From NCBI GenBank assembly GCA_000499405.2, contig HG738137.1, positions 4,340,001 to 4,404,000 on the forward strand: a DNA stretch of 64,000 nucleotides, given 5' to 3'. Of this stretch, positions 52,688-64,000 are shown piece after piece (position 1 is the stretch's first letter; every line of letters starts with the position of its first letter). The translations under genes were made by a program, and so were the position numbers. Source of the stretch: Onchocerca volvulus (Eukaryota > Nematoda > Chromadorea > Rhabditida > Onchocercidae). Below the pieces are notes generated by a model. The model saw only the letters and a program-made list of their open reading frames with translations, searched no databases and was not told the origin of the DNA.

Positions 52688-55600
52688 GATAAATGTTTTC
52701 GGATAATATTAGGACGGGATTTAATTTCAAAATACATTGAAAATCTAAAAACATTCAACAACATTCTGCTTTCAATTAACTTACGTTTGATTTATTTCGA
52801 GCAAAAAGTTTATAATGAGTCGTAGGAATCTAACTAATTTGGAATCAAATGAAAGATAATGAAATTAATTAAAATTTCGCCATATTTAGTTCAGTTTTAT
52901 TCCATATGACCCAACTAAAAGAAAAGCTGTTTCCATCATCTGCTTTGATTGCATTAATTCTTTTAAAATCCATTGATTCATTTGGGAATTCAACTTGATT
53001 AAATTTGTTAATGGACTTCAGAAGCCTGATGTTTTATGCCTCAGTTGTGTTTTAATTCGCAAACGCTTTCTCTTTCTAATTTTTCCTTTTAGGTGCTTCT
53101 AATCAGTGAGATAAGCAATATTGTTTTATTTCAATGAAAACCACTTGACACGGGAAAAAAATCTTGTAGAACAATGACTCTCATTTTAGATTTTACTCCG
53201 TTTTCTCATAAGTCACATAATTTCTGAAAAGCCAACATTTAAAACACGAGATTTTATCGATAACTTATTTCTTACGAATAATTCAGAAACTTATTTTTAA
53301 ATGAAGATATTCAGCGACACACTAATATATATTTCACAAAATCACAGAATTTAATAGAATTGATTCGTGCTATTTTATAGCGAATTATGTATTGTTCTAG
53401 AAAAAGTTAATGCAAAAGTATAGATGAAGCAGTACAGGAAGCCACTTGTAAGCAATTAATTAATTATAGATTCAATTATCGACTTTTGGTCTTTTTCATC
53501 TACGCACACTTTCCACTCACGTGTTGTTTAACATTTTTAAGAATTTTTCCTTTCCTAATCTTTCATTCCATTTTTGAATGCTACCTCAAGTTTACTATGA
53601 TTCAGAAAAGTTTTGTAAAGTTTCTATTCGTGGCTTTATTTATTCCCATTTTTACTTAGTTTCATATTTTGTCTGCAAGAAAATTTGATTCAAAATCTCA
53701 GCTCACTCAAGTTCATCAAAAACTTCGATTCTGCAAGTATTTTGTTCCATTTTTTCATGCTCATAATTACTTATATTTCTGAGAAATGTATCACTGCATT
53801 TTCATATCTAAAAGTTATACAACACTTATTTCAAAAACTTGAAAAAGAACTTGTTTGTTGCGTAAAATGCTTTAAGTGTGCTTGAAAGATTCCATTTATA
53901 TGTTTTTTGTGGTTTTATAAAAGCAGCTGAAATTTGAATTACAGCATTTGATCGCGAAAAAATTGATCTGCATTGTTGTTATTACTGCCATTATGTTATG
54001 TAATATCCAGTTAATAAATTTCGATCATTTTAGAATAAAATTCCTACAGAGTTTCACTTCACTAAAATTACTGCCAAATATCACTTGTGAAATCATTATC
54101 ATTAGGAGTTTCCTTTAACATTTTCAAATATTTTGCTGAGAAATCAGCACTATTTTCTATAAGCATATGTTTTCGTGTGCATGCATCACGCATGCATTAT
54201 GCAAGCAATTCAGCGGCTGCTAGTTCTGTTAGAATAAACAATACATAAGTAATAGTTCTTACTCGTTAACAATTTTATAGAGTAATAACTGTACAGTAAT
54301 AACTTTTAACAGTAATAATTGAGAAGTTATAAACTTATGTATTTTTGAAATTGAAAATTTTTCTCGTTTAGAAAATGATCTCTTATAATAAATTTAAAAT
54401 CGCTAAATTGAATCAGTTATTACTTTATTACAAATCAATCAGTGATAAATGGAGTTCATAATATCGTAGAAGCTAAAAGCTGATTTACATGCTTTAGGAT
54501 TTGTTGACGAAATACACCTCAAAACTCTGCTTCAAATTAAACTTCTGTTCAGAAACGATGAACATTCATTGATCGTATCAGTAAATGTGCGGAAGAATTT
54601 GGGATAACTGTTGTTGTTGTAACAAATGAAGTTATTGGGTGCACTGCGAGACAGGTGTAAACAATTTCGGGATATCCGTCCATTTAAGCAACTTTTGCAA
54701 TAAACAAAAGATCAACGGAAAGATGCAACAATTGCTCAGATCTATTTATTGATGCTCTAAGACAAGCAAAATATAAGATTAAGTTGCTTATTGACATTAG
54801 AAAAAGTTCAACATTTCCATTTAAAAGTGTTTAAATTTCATTCCAATTTCATCATTTCGATAATAAACTTTGAATGAAACATTGGTTGAATGCACATTTC
54901 CATTGATATTGCTAGTATTGCCATGGGCAAAAGAACTATTATAACTTAGCAAACTTTTCAAAAATGCGCCTCTGAAAAGTATATTCAATCGTATCACAAT
55001 ACCAATAAGTTTTTTGGAATAACAATTTTACTGGCTATAATGAAGTTTATCGGTAGAAAGGGTTCAATACATCATGAAGTAAGCCCACTAAGATCATTCA
55101 GATTTTTAAAGTGGTACTTTCAGTGCTACTACAATTCATCAGTGCGGTTATGTAGCCTGAAGTTCTTCTGCCAAATTAATCACTCCTAAATTGCTCACTT
55201 CAGTTTCAACTTATTATTTCCCATCAACTCCGCACCATTTCCTTGAGAAAACTGTTCGTTTACACCGCCAGTTCCTATCTTTGAACCGGTTATCATTACC
55301 TATCCAACTCATTTACTGCAGTATTGTTTATTCGGTAGATATGGTCTATTTTCCTTCATATTTGACCAAGTGATAAGTTTAATTTCATTAATTGCCCAAT
55401 TCCTTCCATTTCATTTATTTTGGTAGATAACCGACTCCAACACTTGAATTTTGCAGTATTAATCACTTGGATTAATTGATTCTTATGAACTATTTCTTTT
55501 AGAAATTCAATAATACGAGAAATTTGCTCCATTTGTAGTTCTCTCCTTAAAATAATAGACTGCGATAATATCATATATGATATTATTGGTTGAAACAGAG

Positions 55601-56160
55601 AGACTAAAAATTTCTTCAAAATTTTCTTGTCTCCCCGCGCTCTGTGCTTAAATTATTAGTAATCACATCATTTTAACTTTGCGCATTCATCTTTCTACCT
55701 CCCATTTTAACAACATACCGATAAATTACTTGCGATAAATACTATTTTATTTGTTGAAAACAAATAATCGTCTTTCACTAACTGTCTCTTCAATTTATTC
55801 CGCGATAGAAAAACGGACGATCTGCAATCTCTTTTAACAACTGCACTCATATATTCAACCTTACATCAAAAGGTGCAATCTAGTGCTATGGACATTATAA
55901 ACATCGAATTTCACAATTTAAATTTCTTAAAAATTGCTTTCAACATTTATATGACCTTTTTTCCTTTCAAAACAAAATTCATCAAAACTTGTTGAAAATA
56001 AAATGCAAACATAAAAGCAGAAGCATACAAACAAATATCCCAAACGCTCACAACTACGGCGACAGTTTTCTAAATTGAATTTGCTCTCAACAAATAAACT
56101 TAAAATGTTAACTGCCACAGACAATCATTTTCCTACAGATCTTCACGTTTCTTCTTGTCT

Positions 56161-56183
56161 GTGACGTAACGTGACGTGAACGT
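56161..56183. promoter_or_regulatory. Clustered CRE-like ACGT motifs
   Basis: GTGACGTAAC is followed directly by GTGACGTGAACGT, giving two TGACGT cores and three ACGT/ACGT-like palindromic centres in 23 bases. Such CpG-containing clusters are rare in this AT-rich window. The site is about 1 kb upstream of BCKDHB. TGACGTAA is a bZIP (CREB/ATF/PAR-like) target; use in vivo is inference. Confidence 0.4.
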
Positions 56184-57140
56184 TTCAATTTGGAACTGAC
56201 CTTTCCTAATGGAAAAGAATACATTCATCCGAATCCTTCGTCATTGTTACTGTATTTCCGTGATCTTATCACTTACATCTCCCTTTTTATTACATTATCA
56301 GTATCCACAAAAGTCTTCTCAATAATATTTTTATTAAACTTTTTTTTTTTCGAACATAAATGGCGATTAAAAGAAAAACTGACAATGAAAAAGAACGCTG
56401 TTTTCGTGATTTTATAAAAAAGCTGATCTTGCAAAAAAATATGAAGACAACGTTATTTTCAAATTTTTACAATTTTTGATTCGATGAAATCAATCAATAT
56501 TCTGCTCTGATGAAGAATGCCCGATGCATCGGGGAAATAGCACAGTTTAGCTGCCATTTCCCGACTGATCAGACCTCGCTCTGATAAGCAAATAGAAGAA
56601 TGAAAAGAGAGAAAAGCACTGGCACTCAGCTGATCTTCGTGTAAACACACTTTTATGTCCTCTCTGTACAGTGCTAAAGAATCCTTCATCTTCTGCTGTT
56701 GTCACAGGACTTTCTGTATACATTGTCAACGGTGTCACCTTGAAAATGTGGGCAAAAAAGTGAGCTCCGTAGCAATGATAAGAGATTATCATTGATCTTT
56801 ATCAGTTGATAGGTATTAGACTGATCGAGAATAGCCTGCCAGTGATCCACAATTATGCAAATTGTGACCTTAAGATTCCTTTTCTTGGACGCTTCACATA
56901 TTGTTCATAGGACATAAGCAAACCTAGTGGTCAGCAAATGTCCATTCTCATTGGGTTATTTCGGAAGCTGTGAAGATAGTACGGTAATCGATATTGATAA
57001 AGTCAAACTCTGAAGGCAAAGAGTTGGTAGTATTTTTTGTTTTGTTGTAAATCAATGCAGTTGTAGTACACGCGGCGACACACTTTGCTAGTGTTAAATG
57101 CAATAACATTCAATAATGAAATGACAAAACTCTTTTTCCC

Positions 57141-57148
57141 AATTTTAG
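57141..57148 (+). promoter_or_regulatory. Candidate spliced-leader acceptor for BCKDHB
   Basis: AATTTTAG, preceded by a pyrimidine-rich TTTTTCCC, ends 12 bases upstream of the BCKDHB ATG. A strong acceptor with no upstream exon, just before a start codon, is the usual arrangement for SL1 trans-splicing in nematodes. Confidence 0.5.
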
Positions 57149-57160
57149 TTGTTAAGAACG

Positions 57161-60100
57161 ATGGCGACAACACGACTTATTATGAAGTCAGTGAGAAGTC
57201 TCGGGAAAATCCCGATACGATATTCATCAGACATTGCATTTGTGCCCAGCCAAGCAGATCCTTCCTTTGGTTTGTTCTTTTGTTTTGCTTTTTTTTTTTT
57301 TTAGTAAATTGATTTCATTAGTTCACGTACTTGAGAATTTCGGAAATATTTCAGGTAATGAGAAGAACTAAGCCATCGTTTACCTGTAATTCATTGATTT
57401 TAATGCATTTAATTCACTTCTTACCTGACATTTTCATAAATATGAAAGTTAAGGTGAAAGCAGCAAGATGAATTTATGTCAAGCGATCAATAACGCAATG
57501 GACATCGCAATGGAAAGCGATTCGTCGGCATGTCTTTTCGGCGAAGATGTTGCATTCGGTGGCGTTTTCCGATGTAGTGTTGGCTTGCAAAATAAATATG
57601 GTCTGTAAATTTCCAGAGTTAATAAATGCAAATTACCATTGTTTTGACTTTTGTTTAATTAATGTAGGATTTAATTTAATTTGAAAATTGAGTTCGTTCC
57701 ATACAGTTCAGCATGCTTCTATGCATTTTTCGGTGCCTTAGAAAGTTTTTTATTTAAATATGCGATTGTTAGCGATATTTAATAAAGCAAAACTAGATTT
57801 ATTCTGGATCAATTAAAATTAGAGAGTGCAAAACTCAAAAAAAAAAATGATGCAGGAAATTTAATAATTTAAAGCAGCATTCGTAAGAATCAGAATCTTT
57901 GATTTTATTGCAGAGGGACTTTCATTTATGCAGTAATTTTTCGTTGAATATTGCCAGGATTATATGATGATTTGTTATTATTGATGATGAGTTTAATTTT
58001 CTTCAATATTTAAATAGAAAATTATGATATGTAAAGAAAAAAACTCCGAAAAATCCATGTTTAAAAATAATTTCAGATCCTTTCACATGATCCAAATCTA
58101 AGTAATTGTTAAAAGTATTCATTCTACAGGTAAAGATCGTGTATTCAATACACCTATTTGCGAGCAAGGAATAGCTGGTTTTGGCATTGGTTTGGCAGTC
58201 TGCGGTTCGACCGCAATTGCAGAAATACAATTTGCTGATTACATATTTCCAGCTTTTGATCAGGTAGTTTAGTTTGGATTTGCAATTGTATAAATTTAAT
58301 AAATTGGTAAATATTTAGACTTACAGTAAATTTTCTGTTAGTAAGGACAGATTAGTCAAGGTATCGGCAATTTCTCAATTTCATTAGGTAATACCGATAC
58401 CTTAACTAATCAGTCTAATTCTGTTAAAATTGAACTTATTTAGATAAGCTTATTTTTTTTAAATAAGCTTTGATAAGCTTTTTTGTTTTTAAATAAGCTT
58501 TGCAGATATCTTATCACTCTACAGTATCTCTTCACTGTTGTATTTTTAGATTGTGAATGAAGCGGCCAAATATCGGTATAGAAGCGGAAATTTGTTTAAT
58601 TGCGGGAAATTAACAATAAGAACAACGTGGGGTGCTGTGGGTCATGGTGCTCTTTATCATTCACAAAGCCCTGAAGCTTATTTCACACATACGCCGGGTT
58701 TGAAAGTATGGATTGTTTATTGAAAATCTTGCGAATGTATGCGATATCATTTTTTTCATCGCTTTTGGAATTCGCATCCATCTAATTTTTATTTCCCTCT
58801 TTTATATTAAACATATCCAAATGCTAAAAAGTATAGTTAGGTACTTCTGTGTGGGGTAAAAAAAAAAATAAAACAAAAATAAAACAAAAAAAAAAATCAT
58901 CAAAACAAAACCAGCAAACTCCGAAAACTGACAATATGAATAATTTAAAGGAAAAAGCAAAACAAGATTCAAGATTTAGCTTTTTCATTCCAATATTCTG
59001 TTTCCTAAAACATAAATTTATTAGTTTTTATTCTGTTTGTTCTGGAAACTTTCTGGAAGAGAGCATAAGAAGTTATGTTTTAGGTAGTAGTTCCACGTGG
59101 TCCAATTCAAGCAAAAGGTTTACTGTTGTCGTGCATTCGAAACGAGAATCCATGTATATTTTTTGAGCCGAAATTGCTGTATCGTACAGCTGTTGAAGAT
59201 GTTCCGGTCGGAGATTATGAGATCGAGCTTGAAAAAGCTGAAATCGTCAAAGAAGGTTTGAGATTTTTTTTTTTATTTGAGCTTATTGTCTTGATAATTA
59301 TCTTCGATGGCTCATTTGCTATACGATGTGTCAATTTTATGCTTTACGAATTCCCGTTCAGTATGCATGAAGTGGTATTTAAGTTCAATTAAATTAGAAG
59401 TATTGACAGTTCATTAAAAATTTCTGAGAGATCTTGAAAATTTAAAGTCATTTTCATTTCATGCAAGTCATTATATATATTTTTATCTCTCTTTTATTTG
59501 ATCTCTTTCAGTTATAAACAATCAAATAATAAATGTAGTGATATATGAATCAAGATACGTGAATTTATCCTTTTATAGGGAAAGATATAACAGTTGTTAG
59601 TTGGGGTACTCAGTTACACGTTGCGCTTGATGCTGCGAATGTGGCTGAAAAAGAAATTGGTGTCAATTGTGAAGTGATTGATTTGAGAACTCTGTTGCCG
59701 TGGGATGTTGATATGATTGCAAAGGTTTGCTCACTTTTTTATGCTTATGCTCTTTTTCATATATTAAATACGCTGTTGCTGAGAATATGAAATGCAATCA
59801 CGGGATTTTTTCAAAATAAAAAATGTTATGGTAGGTTTTATAATTTGAATTTATTGTTGAATTTAGAGTGTTAATAAAACTGGTCATCTAATAATAACTC
59901 ATGAAGCACCCTTAACCTCAGGATTTGCTGCCGAAATATCATCGAAAATTCAGGTGAGCTTTTAAATTTTTACCAAATTTGTTGGTGGGATTTATCAGGT
60001 GCTTATTATTTTTTTTTGTTTGAAAAGTTGAAGAATTTAAAGTTCTGGCTTCAAAAGTTTTGAAAACGAGTTCGATTATTAATTAGAAATAATTTTTTCA

Positions 60101-60340
60101 CCAATTGAAGGGCGAATCATGCTGAGAATTTTTAAGCATATTTCTGTTATGTAAAACGGATTTACTCAATCCTGGTAATACTGAAATATTCAGGAACGAT
60201 GTTTCTTGCGTTTGGAAGCTCCAATTAGTCGTGTATGTGGCTGGGATACACCATTTCCGCATATTTTCGAGCCCTTTTATCTACCGACTAAGTGGCGCAT
60301 AGTAGAAACCATCAAGAAATTAATTGATTTCCAGTATTAA
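57161..60340 (+). CDS. BCKDHB: Branched-chain alpha-keto acid dehydrogenase E1 beta subunit, mitochondrial (8 exons)
   Basis: Exons: 57161-57269, 57454-57600, 58130-58263, 58550-58705, 59084-59255, 59579-59724, 59867-59953 and 60194-60340, giving 365 aa with consistent phases. The enzyme pairs with E1 alpha to decarboxylate the keto acids of Leu, Ile and Val using thiamine diphosphate, in the mitochondrial matrix. Residues 1 to about 25 form a basic, hydroxylated transit peptide ([16 protein letters not shown]). Conserved blocks: [62 protein letters not shown] (catalytic His), [38 protein letters not shown] and [15 protein letters not shown]. Length fits the family once the shorter presequence is allowed for. 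No key block is missing. The exon 2 acceptor (GTTAAG) is weak but is the only one that avoids an upstream in-frame TAA and keeps frame. Confidence 0.96.
58346..58416. repeat. Inverted repeat (hairpin) in BCKDHB intron 3
   Basis: Arms of about 22-23 bases (58346-58367 and 58394-58416) are inverted copies around CAGATTAGTCAAGGTATCGG with few mismatches, separated by a 26-base loop. It may be a remnant of a small inverted-repeat element or a stable intronic hairpin. No terminal duplication or transposase is seen. Confidence 0.75.
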
Positions 60341-63300
60341 TTTGTAAATGCTGAAATTGAATATTTTGTTAATTTCAATGATCAACTTGCTGTTGAAACA
60401 ATCATTTATCCAAAATTAAGGATAAGGAAACTTCTAAATTGCCCAAATAAATTTAAAATGTAATTTTGAAATTAAAAACAAAGTCCTTTTCAAAATATTT
60501 AATTTTTTTTCTAGCTTTATCATCATATTCTAAAGAATATTGTTATCATATATTCTTGTCATTTTTATCATTTATAATTTGCTATTTTTGTAATCATTAG
60601 TTTTTTTGGTACCATATTTCCACTCTTTCTATATAACATGCAATCCTTATTCGTGTTGTTTATTTCTTGAGAATTAAAGTTTGAGTTTTCGCATGCTTTT
60701 TGTAAAACAGCTTGAGTATGAGCTTAAAAAAGGACATAAAGTGTAAATTGTGGAAATTTATCAATAACCAATTCTTCACACTTTCCCTTTTCAAGAGGTT
60801 CGGAAGTTTATTTATCACATTTCTGATAATGCTCTCACTTTGTTCATACTACAGTAATGGTGCAATTAAGATGTGATGAATCTCAACCTCTTTTTTGAAA
60901 ATAATTATTCTACTTTGTTTATTTTTCTCACTGTTTATTTACTTCATTTGAAGTCTACGGTTACGTGCGCGTTTCAACTTATGTTCATTTTTGAAACATT
61001 CTTGAGTCATTTTTGTAATTTTCATTCAAGCAGTTTTTCAAAATTCACCCTGCAAGTTCTGCAGGTCATCTTTTCTTTCCATATTTATTCCAAAAAAAGT
61101 TTTTCTTTGTCCTTCATTCGTTTTTCCTTTTATAGTAGTGAAGATAAGTTGGAACTATATGTTGTTATGTTTTATGTTCGAAAGCGCTTTTCTTCAAACT
61201 TTATTCCAACTTATTTTCATTCATTTCAATTTTTTGCTTCTTTTGAAATTTAAAAATAATGAAATGAAGTGAAATGAGTAGTAATGTAGATTAGTGATGA
61301 TAATCACTCATAGTCATCTATATTCATTTCGATAATAGGGATTTAAACGTACAGATTTAAACATATATCAGCCTAAAAATACAGATTTAAACAGTATGTC
61401 AGAATTGAAAGCAGTCTAAACTTCCATTCCTGCTCTTTTCAAGATCTTTTCAAGAAGAACGATTCATTATTAGCTTGCTATTCATGAACTGAGGTGCAGT
61501 TAAAGAAATATTTCGACTTAATAATTTGCAATAACAGTTTATGATTAAAATACACCAATAAATCTTGCTTTCGTAGTCCTGCAAACTTCTTTGCCCTTCC
61601 ATCAAAGTTTTATAAAAGATTGCAGACATGTAGCTTACTTGATCAAGTTTTAATTGATTAACGTATGGAACAGAAATACAAGAATTCCACCAGTTTATTT
61701 CAAAAAGTTTAATTAGGCGATTTAATGAATCGAGCAAAACAGCTTTACAACAGCTTTATATTGTTGTATAATATATTTTATCCCTTAAATGATTTTCTTT
61801 CAAATTTTCTAATGGAAAATTGCATTAGAAGAATTTCTTGCACTTTTTTAAAATTTTAGAATAAAAATAGATGGAAGTTTTTTTTGCAGAAAATAAGAAA
61901 TTGAAATGCCAGAATATAAGTAAAACAAACAATTCTTATGGATACATGGTTGATGACGCTTATTTACATCATTCATCCATTTGCCCGTCCCTTGCAAGAT
62001 GTAACCATTAATTCATGGATAGAAGCTCTCATGCAGTGGAACTTTTATATTTATTTCCTTTGCCTCTCAAAAGAGAACACTCTAATGAAGAAGTTTTCTT
62101 TTCAATGCGTTATTTGTACTAATATTGGTTAACAGAGTATCGGGCTTGAAGTAGCCAAAAGCATTCCATTCTTATCAAATTCCTAAAAACTACACGCAGA
62201 CATTTTCCAACTTAGCCTGAATACTTTTACACTTGCTTGATACAGGCAATTTTCAATGCGGCAGGAATATAGCTTGAAAAAGTGTGCAAATGTCATGAGA
62301 GCAAAGAGAGCTTTTTGATCTTACTTCCGATAAAAGTAGCTGATAAGCTGCTTCCCGATTCTTTCAATTATGCTTGATTGCTATTTATTATCACCTAATG
62401 GCAAGGTTTTCCTGTCCATTTGTTGATTGCAGATATAGTTGATTTTTTTAAATTACCATGATGTTTCTAGAGATCAACTGAAGTAAAATCCATTTGCGCT
62501 TTTTATTTTGTTTCGAAATATTTCAATAGCACATTCGATTCTCAGATGTACCTGTATTACACGCCAAAACCATTGTGAATTATGAATTTCGGTCAGACTT
62601 CAAATTTAATTATCATAACACCAAACCGTACTGACATGAAAGTCACGCAAAATGTCTTGAAATTTTGTTTAGAATTTTCCCAACTTCTAAATCTATTAAT
62701 TTCTGTTTCCAGGCTCATCATTTCATTGTGTTGTTTTACAGAATACTAAATTGCGAACACTTGCAACTGGCGATGTTACAATTTTTTATTACAATTTTTC
62801 AAATAAAACGGAAATTCCCAAAAAATTTAAACTCTCTTAGAGAAAAAAAGAATATAATTAAAATACTGCTTTTGCAAAATAGTTTCTCAATAAAGCAAAT
62901 ATAGATACAAATTTTATGGGATTAATGGAAAAATTAATTTCATCGCCCTCCTCTTGGATATCTGTCTTTTCTGATAATGATATTTGATCGTATCTATAAG
63001 TAAGGGCTTCTAATATTGGAGTTCTGAAACTTTTGATGAGAAAACTAACTTCCTCATATCTCCCTTCAATTTCTCCTTTCAGATAAGCACTAACCTTCTC
63101 AAGAATTCTTGACTATATAAACATCTAATCAGCCCATTTTATTCGATCAGTTGCTAATGCATTGATTCGCAGATCAGTGAACTTAAAAACTACCTAAACA
63201 GAGCTACTGGAAGGATTGGGTGTAATTTCTTTGTTGTTGAAAAAGACATATTACTACATACACGTAAGATTTTTCTCGTCATGTAATAGTATAATCAAAC

Positions 63301-64000
63301 ATTCAAACAAATAACTAAACATTTAATATTTGTAAAGAAAGATCCAAACATGAAATATTCACTTCAAGAATTTCTCCGTGTTGAATACAATTTACATTTC
63401 AAATGAAATCATGTATAACATTGGTGATAATCAATCGTTAAGCGCAATGAAATGAAATAAATTAGAAAACACGTATGAATGACAATGACAGATTCGCTTG
63501 CATTTATACTATCCGAGGCGGTAATGATGATAAAACTTAAAAACAAGGAAAGTTCAAGAGAAAGTGTTTCTAATTTGACAACCGCAGGAACTATACTATT
63601 CATACTTCACGTAATATGTAGGATTTTTCGGAAAGGTAAGCAACAGAAGATTCAAATTCAAGTTGCTTAGATGATAATACTATATAGATAATAGAACAGA
63701 AAGAAGGCAAAGAATGGATGAAAAAAATTAATGTCCAGTTTTTTATCGAATCCTCGTTAAGCAAATAGCAGAAGAAGCCAAATCGACCAATGCTCATATA
63801 CAGATTAATTATGAGAGAATCAGTGTACATACATAAATTGACGATTTATTGAAAATTGGAGAAAACGAAAGAATACTACTTTTCAGACAACGGATGTCTT
63901 CGATAATGTGAAAAGTTGTTGAAGAAACAAGCCTTTGCTTGGAACAGCTGACAACTGACATCTGCCCGAATGGGAAGTAGGCACTTAAAAGCCATGGATA
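60341..64000. other. Intergenic DNA downstream of BCKDHB
   Basis: About 3.7 kb of AT-rich DNA. The start holds the BCKDHB 3' UTR. No further exon, RNA gene or repeat of note could be supported. The open frames (for example 60873-61253, rich in Phe and Ser) look like low-complexity noise. Confidence 0.5.
60446..60451 (+). terminator. Candidate polyadenylation signal for BCKDHB
   Basis: AATAAA about 106 bases after the BCKDHB stop, a normal nematode 3' UTR length. Confidence 0.55.

Larger units (their letters stand above)
52563..57160. other. Intergenic DNA between the PAR-bZIP and BCKDHB genes
   Basis: About 4.6 kb of mostly AT-rich DNA between two plus-strand genes. It contains the bZIP 3' UTR, a CRE-like cluster at 56161-56183 and a more balanced stretch around 56.5-56.8 kb with overlapping minus-strand frames that match no family I recognise. 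No gene can be supported. Confidence 0.5.

Noticed and set aside
56459..56792. Two overlapping minus-strand frames upstream of BCKDHB
   Set aside because: No recognisable domain, no splice signals tying them together, and they overlap in different frames.

Overview
The window looks like nuclear DNA from a nematode, most likely a filarial (spirurid) species. It is strongly AT-rich. Its genes are split into many small exons with GT-AG introns and nematode-style T-rich acceptors (TTTCAG, TTTTAG). The reconstructed proteins match animal families that are well known in worms. I see no bacterial-type operon, CRISPR array, viral gene or transposon coding region. The species assignment is inference from composition, gene structure and protein content only.

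Six genes can be rebuilt with consistent splice phases. From left to right they are: (1) minus strand, 9908 to 1060, a two-transmembrane protein resembling the TMEM200 family, in 7 exons; (2) minus strand, 26130 to about 17012, a large protein (about 1,180 aa, 24 exons) with two N-terminal doublecortin (DCX) domains, an acidic linker and about five PLAT/LH2 domains of LOXHD1 type; (3) plus strand, 31182 to 33515, a forkhead transcription factor of the FoxF class (LET-381-like), in 4 exons; (4) minus strand, 38879 to 34722, a seven-transmembrane receptor of the GnRH/AKH receptor family, in 8 exons; (5) plus strand, 50140 to 52562, a PAR-type bZIP factor of the CES-2/HLF class, in 4 exons; (6) plus strand, 57161 to 60340, the beta subunit of mitochondrial branched-chain alpha-keto acid dehydrogenase (BCKDHB), in 8 exons.

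The genes do not form one pathway. Two are developmental transcription factors (FoxF and PAR-bZIP) with unusually large flanking non-coding DNA. One is a neuropeptide-type receptor, one is a candidate ciliary or microtubule-membrane protein, one is a small membrane protein, and one is a metabolic enzyme. FoxF and the receptor converge on a 1.2 kb gap. The receptor and the bZIP gene diverge from an 11 kb gap. From memory, the C. elegans counterparts of genes 3 to 6 lie on chromosome I, so the window may be a piece of the conserved ancestral element corresponding to it.

The best candidates for something new are the DCX plus PLAT architecture of gene 2, with a possible GC-AG intron and an alternative 3' end. 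Next are the loss of the canonical sodium-pocket residues in the receptor, a compound palindrome upstream of the bZIP gene that resembles its own family's binding site, and a cluster of TGACGTG repeats in the predicted receptor 3' UTR. The remaining space is AT-rich intergenic and intronic DNA with microsatellites and a few short tandem repeats.
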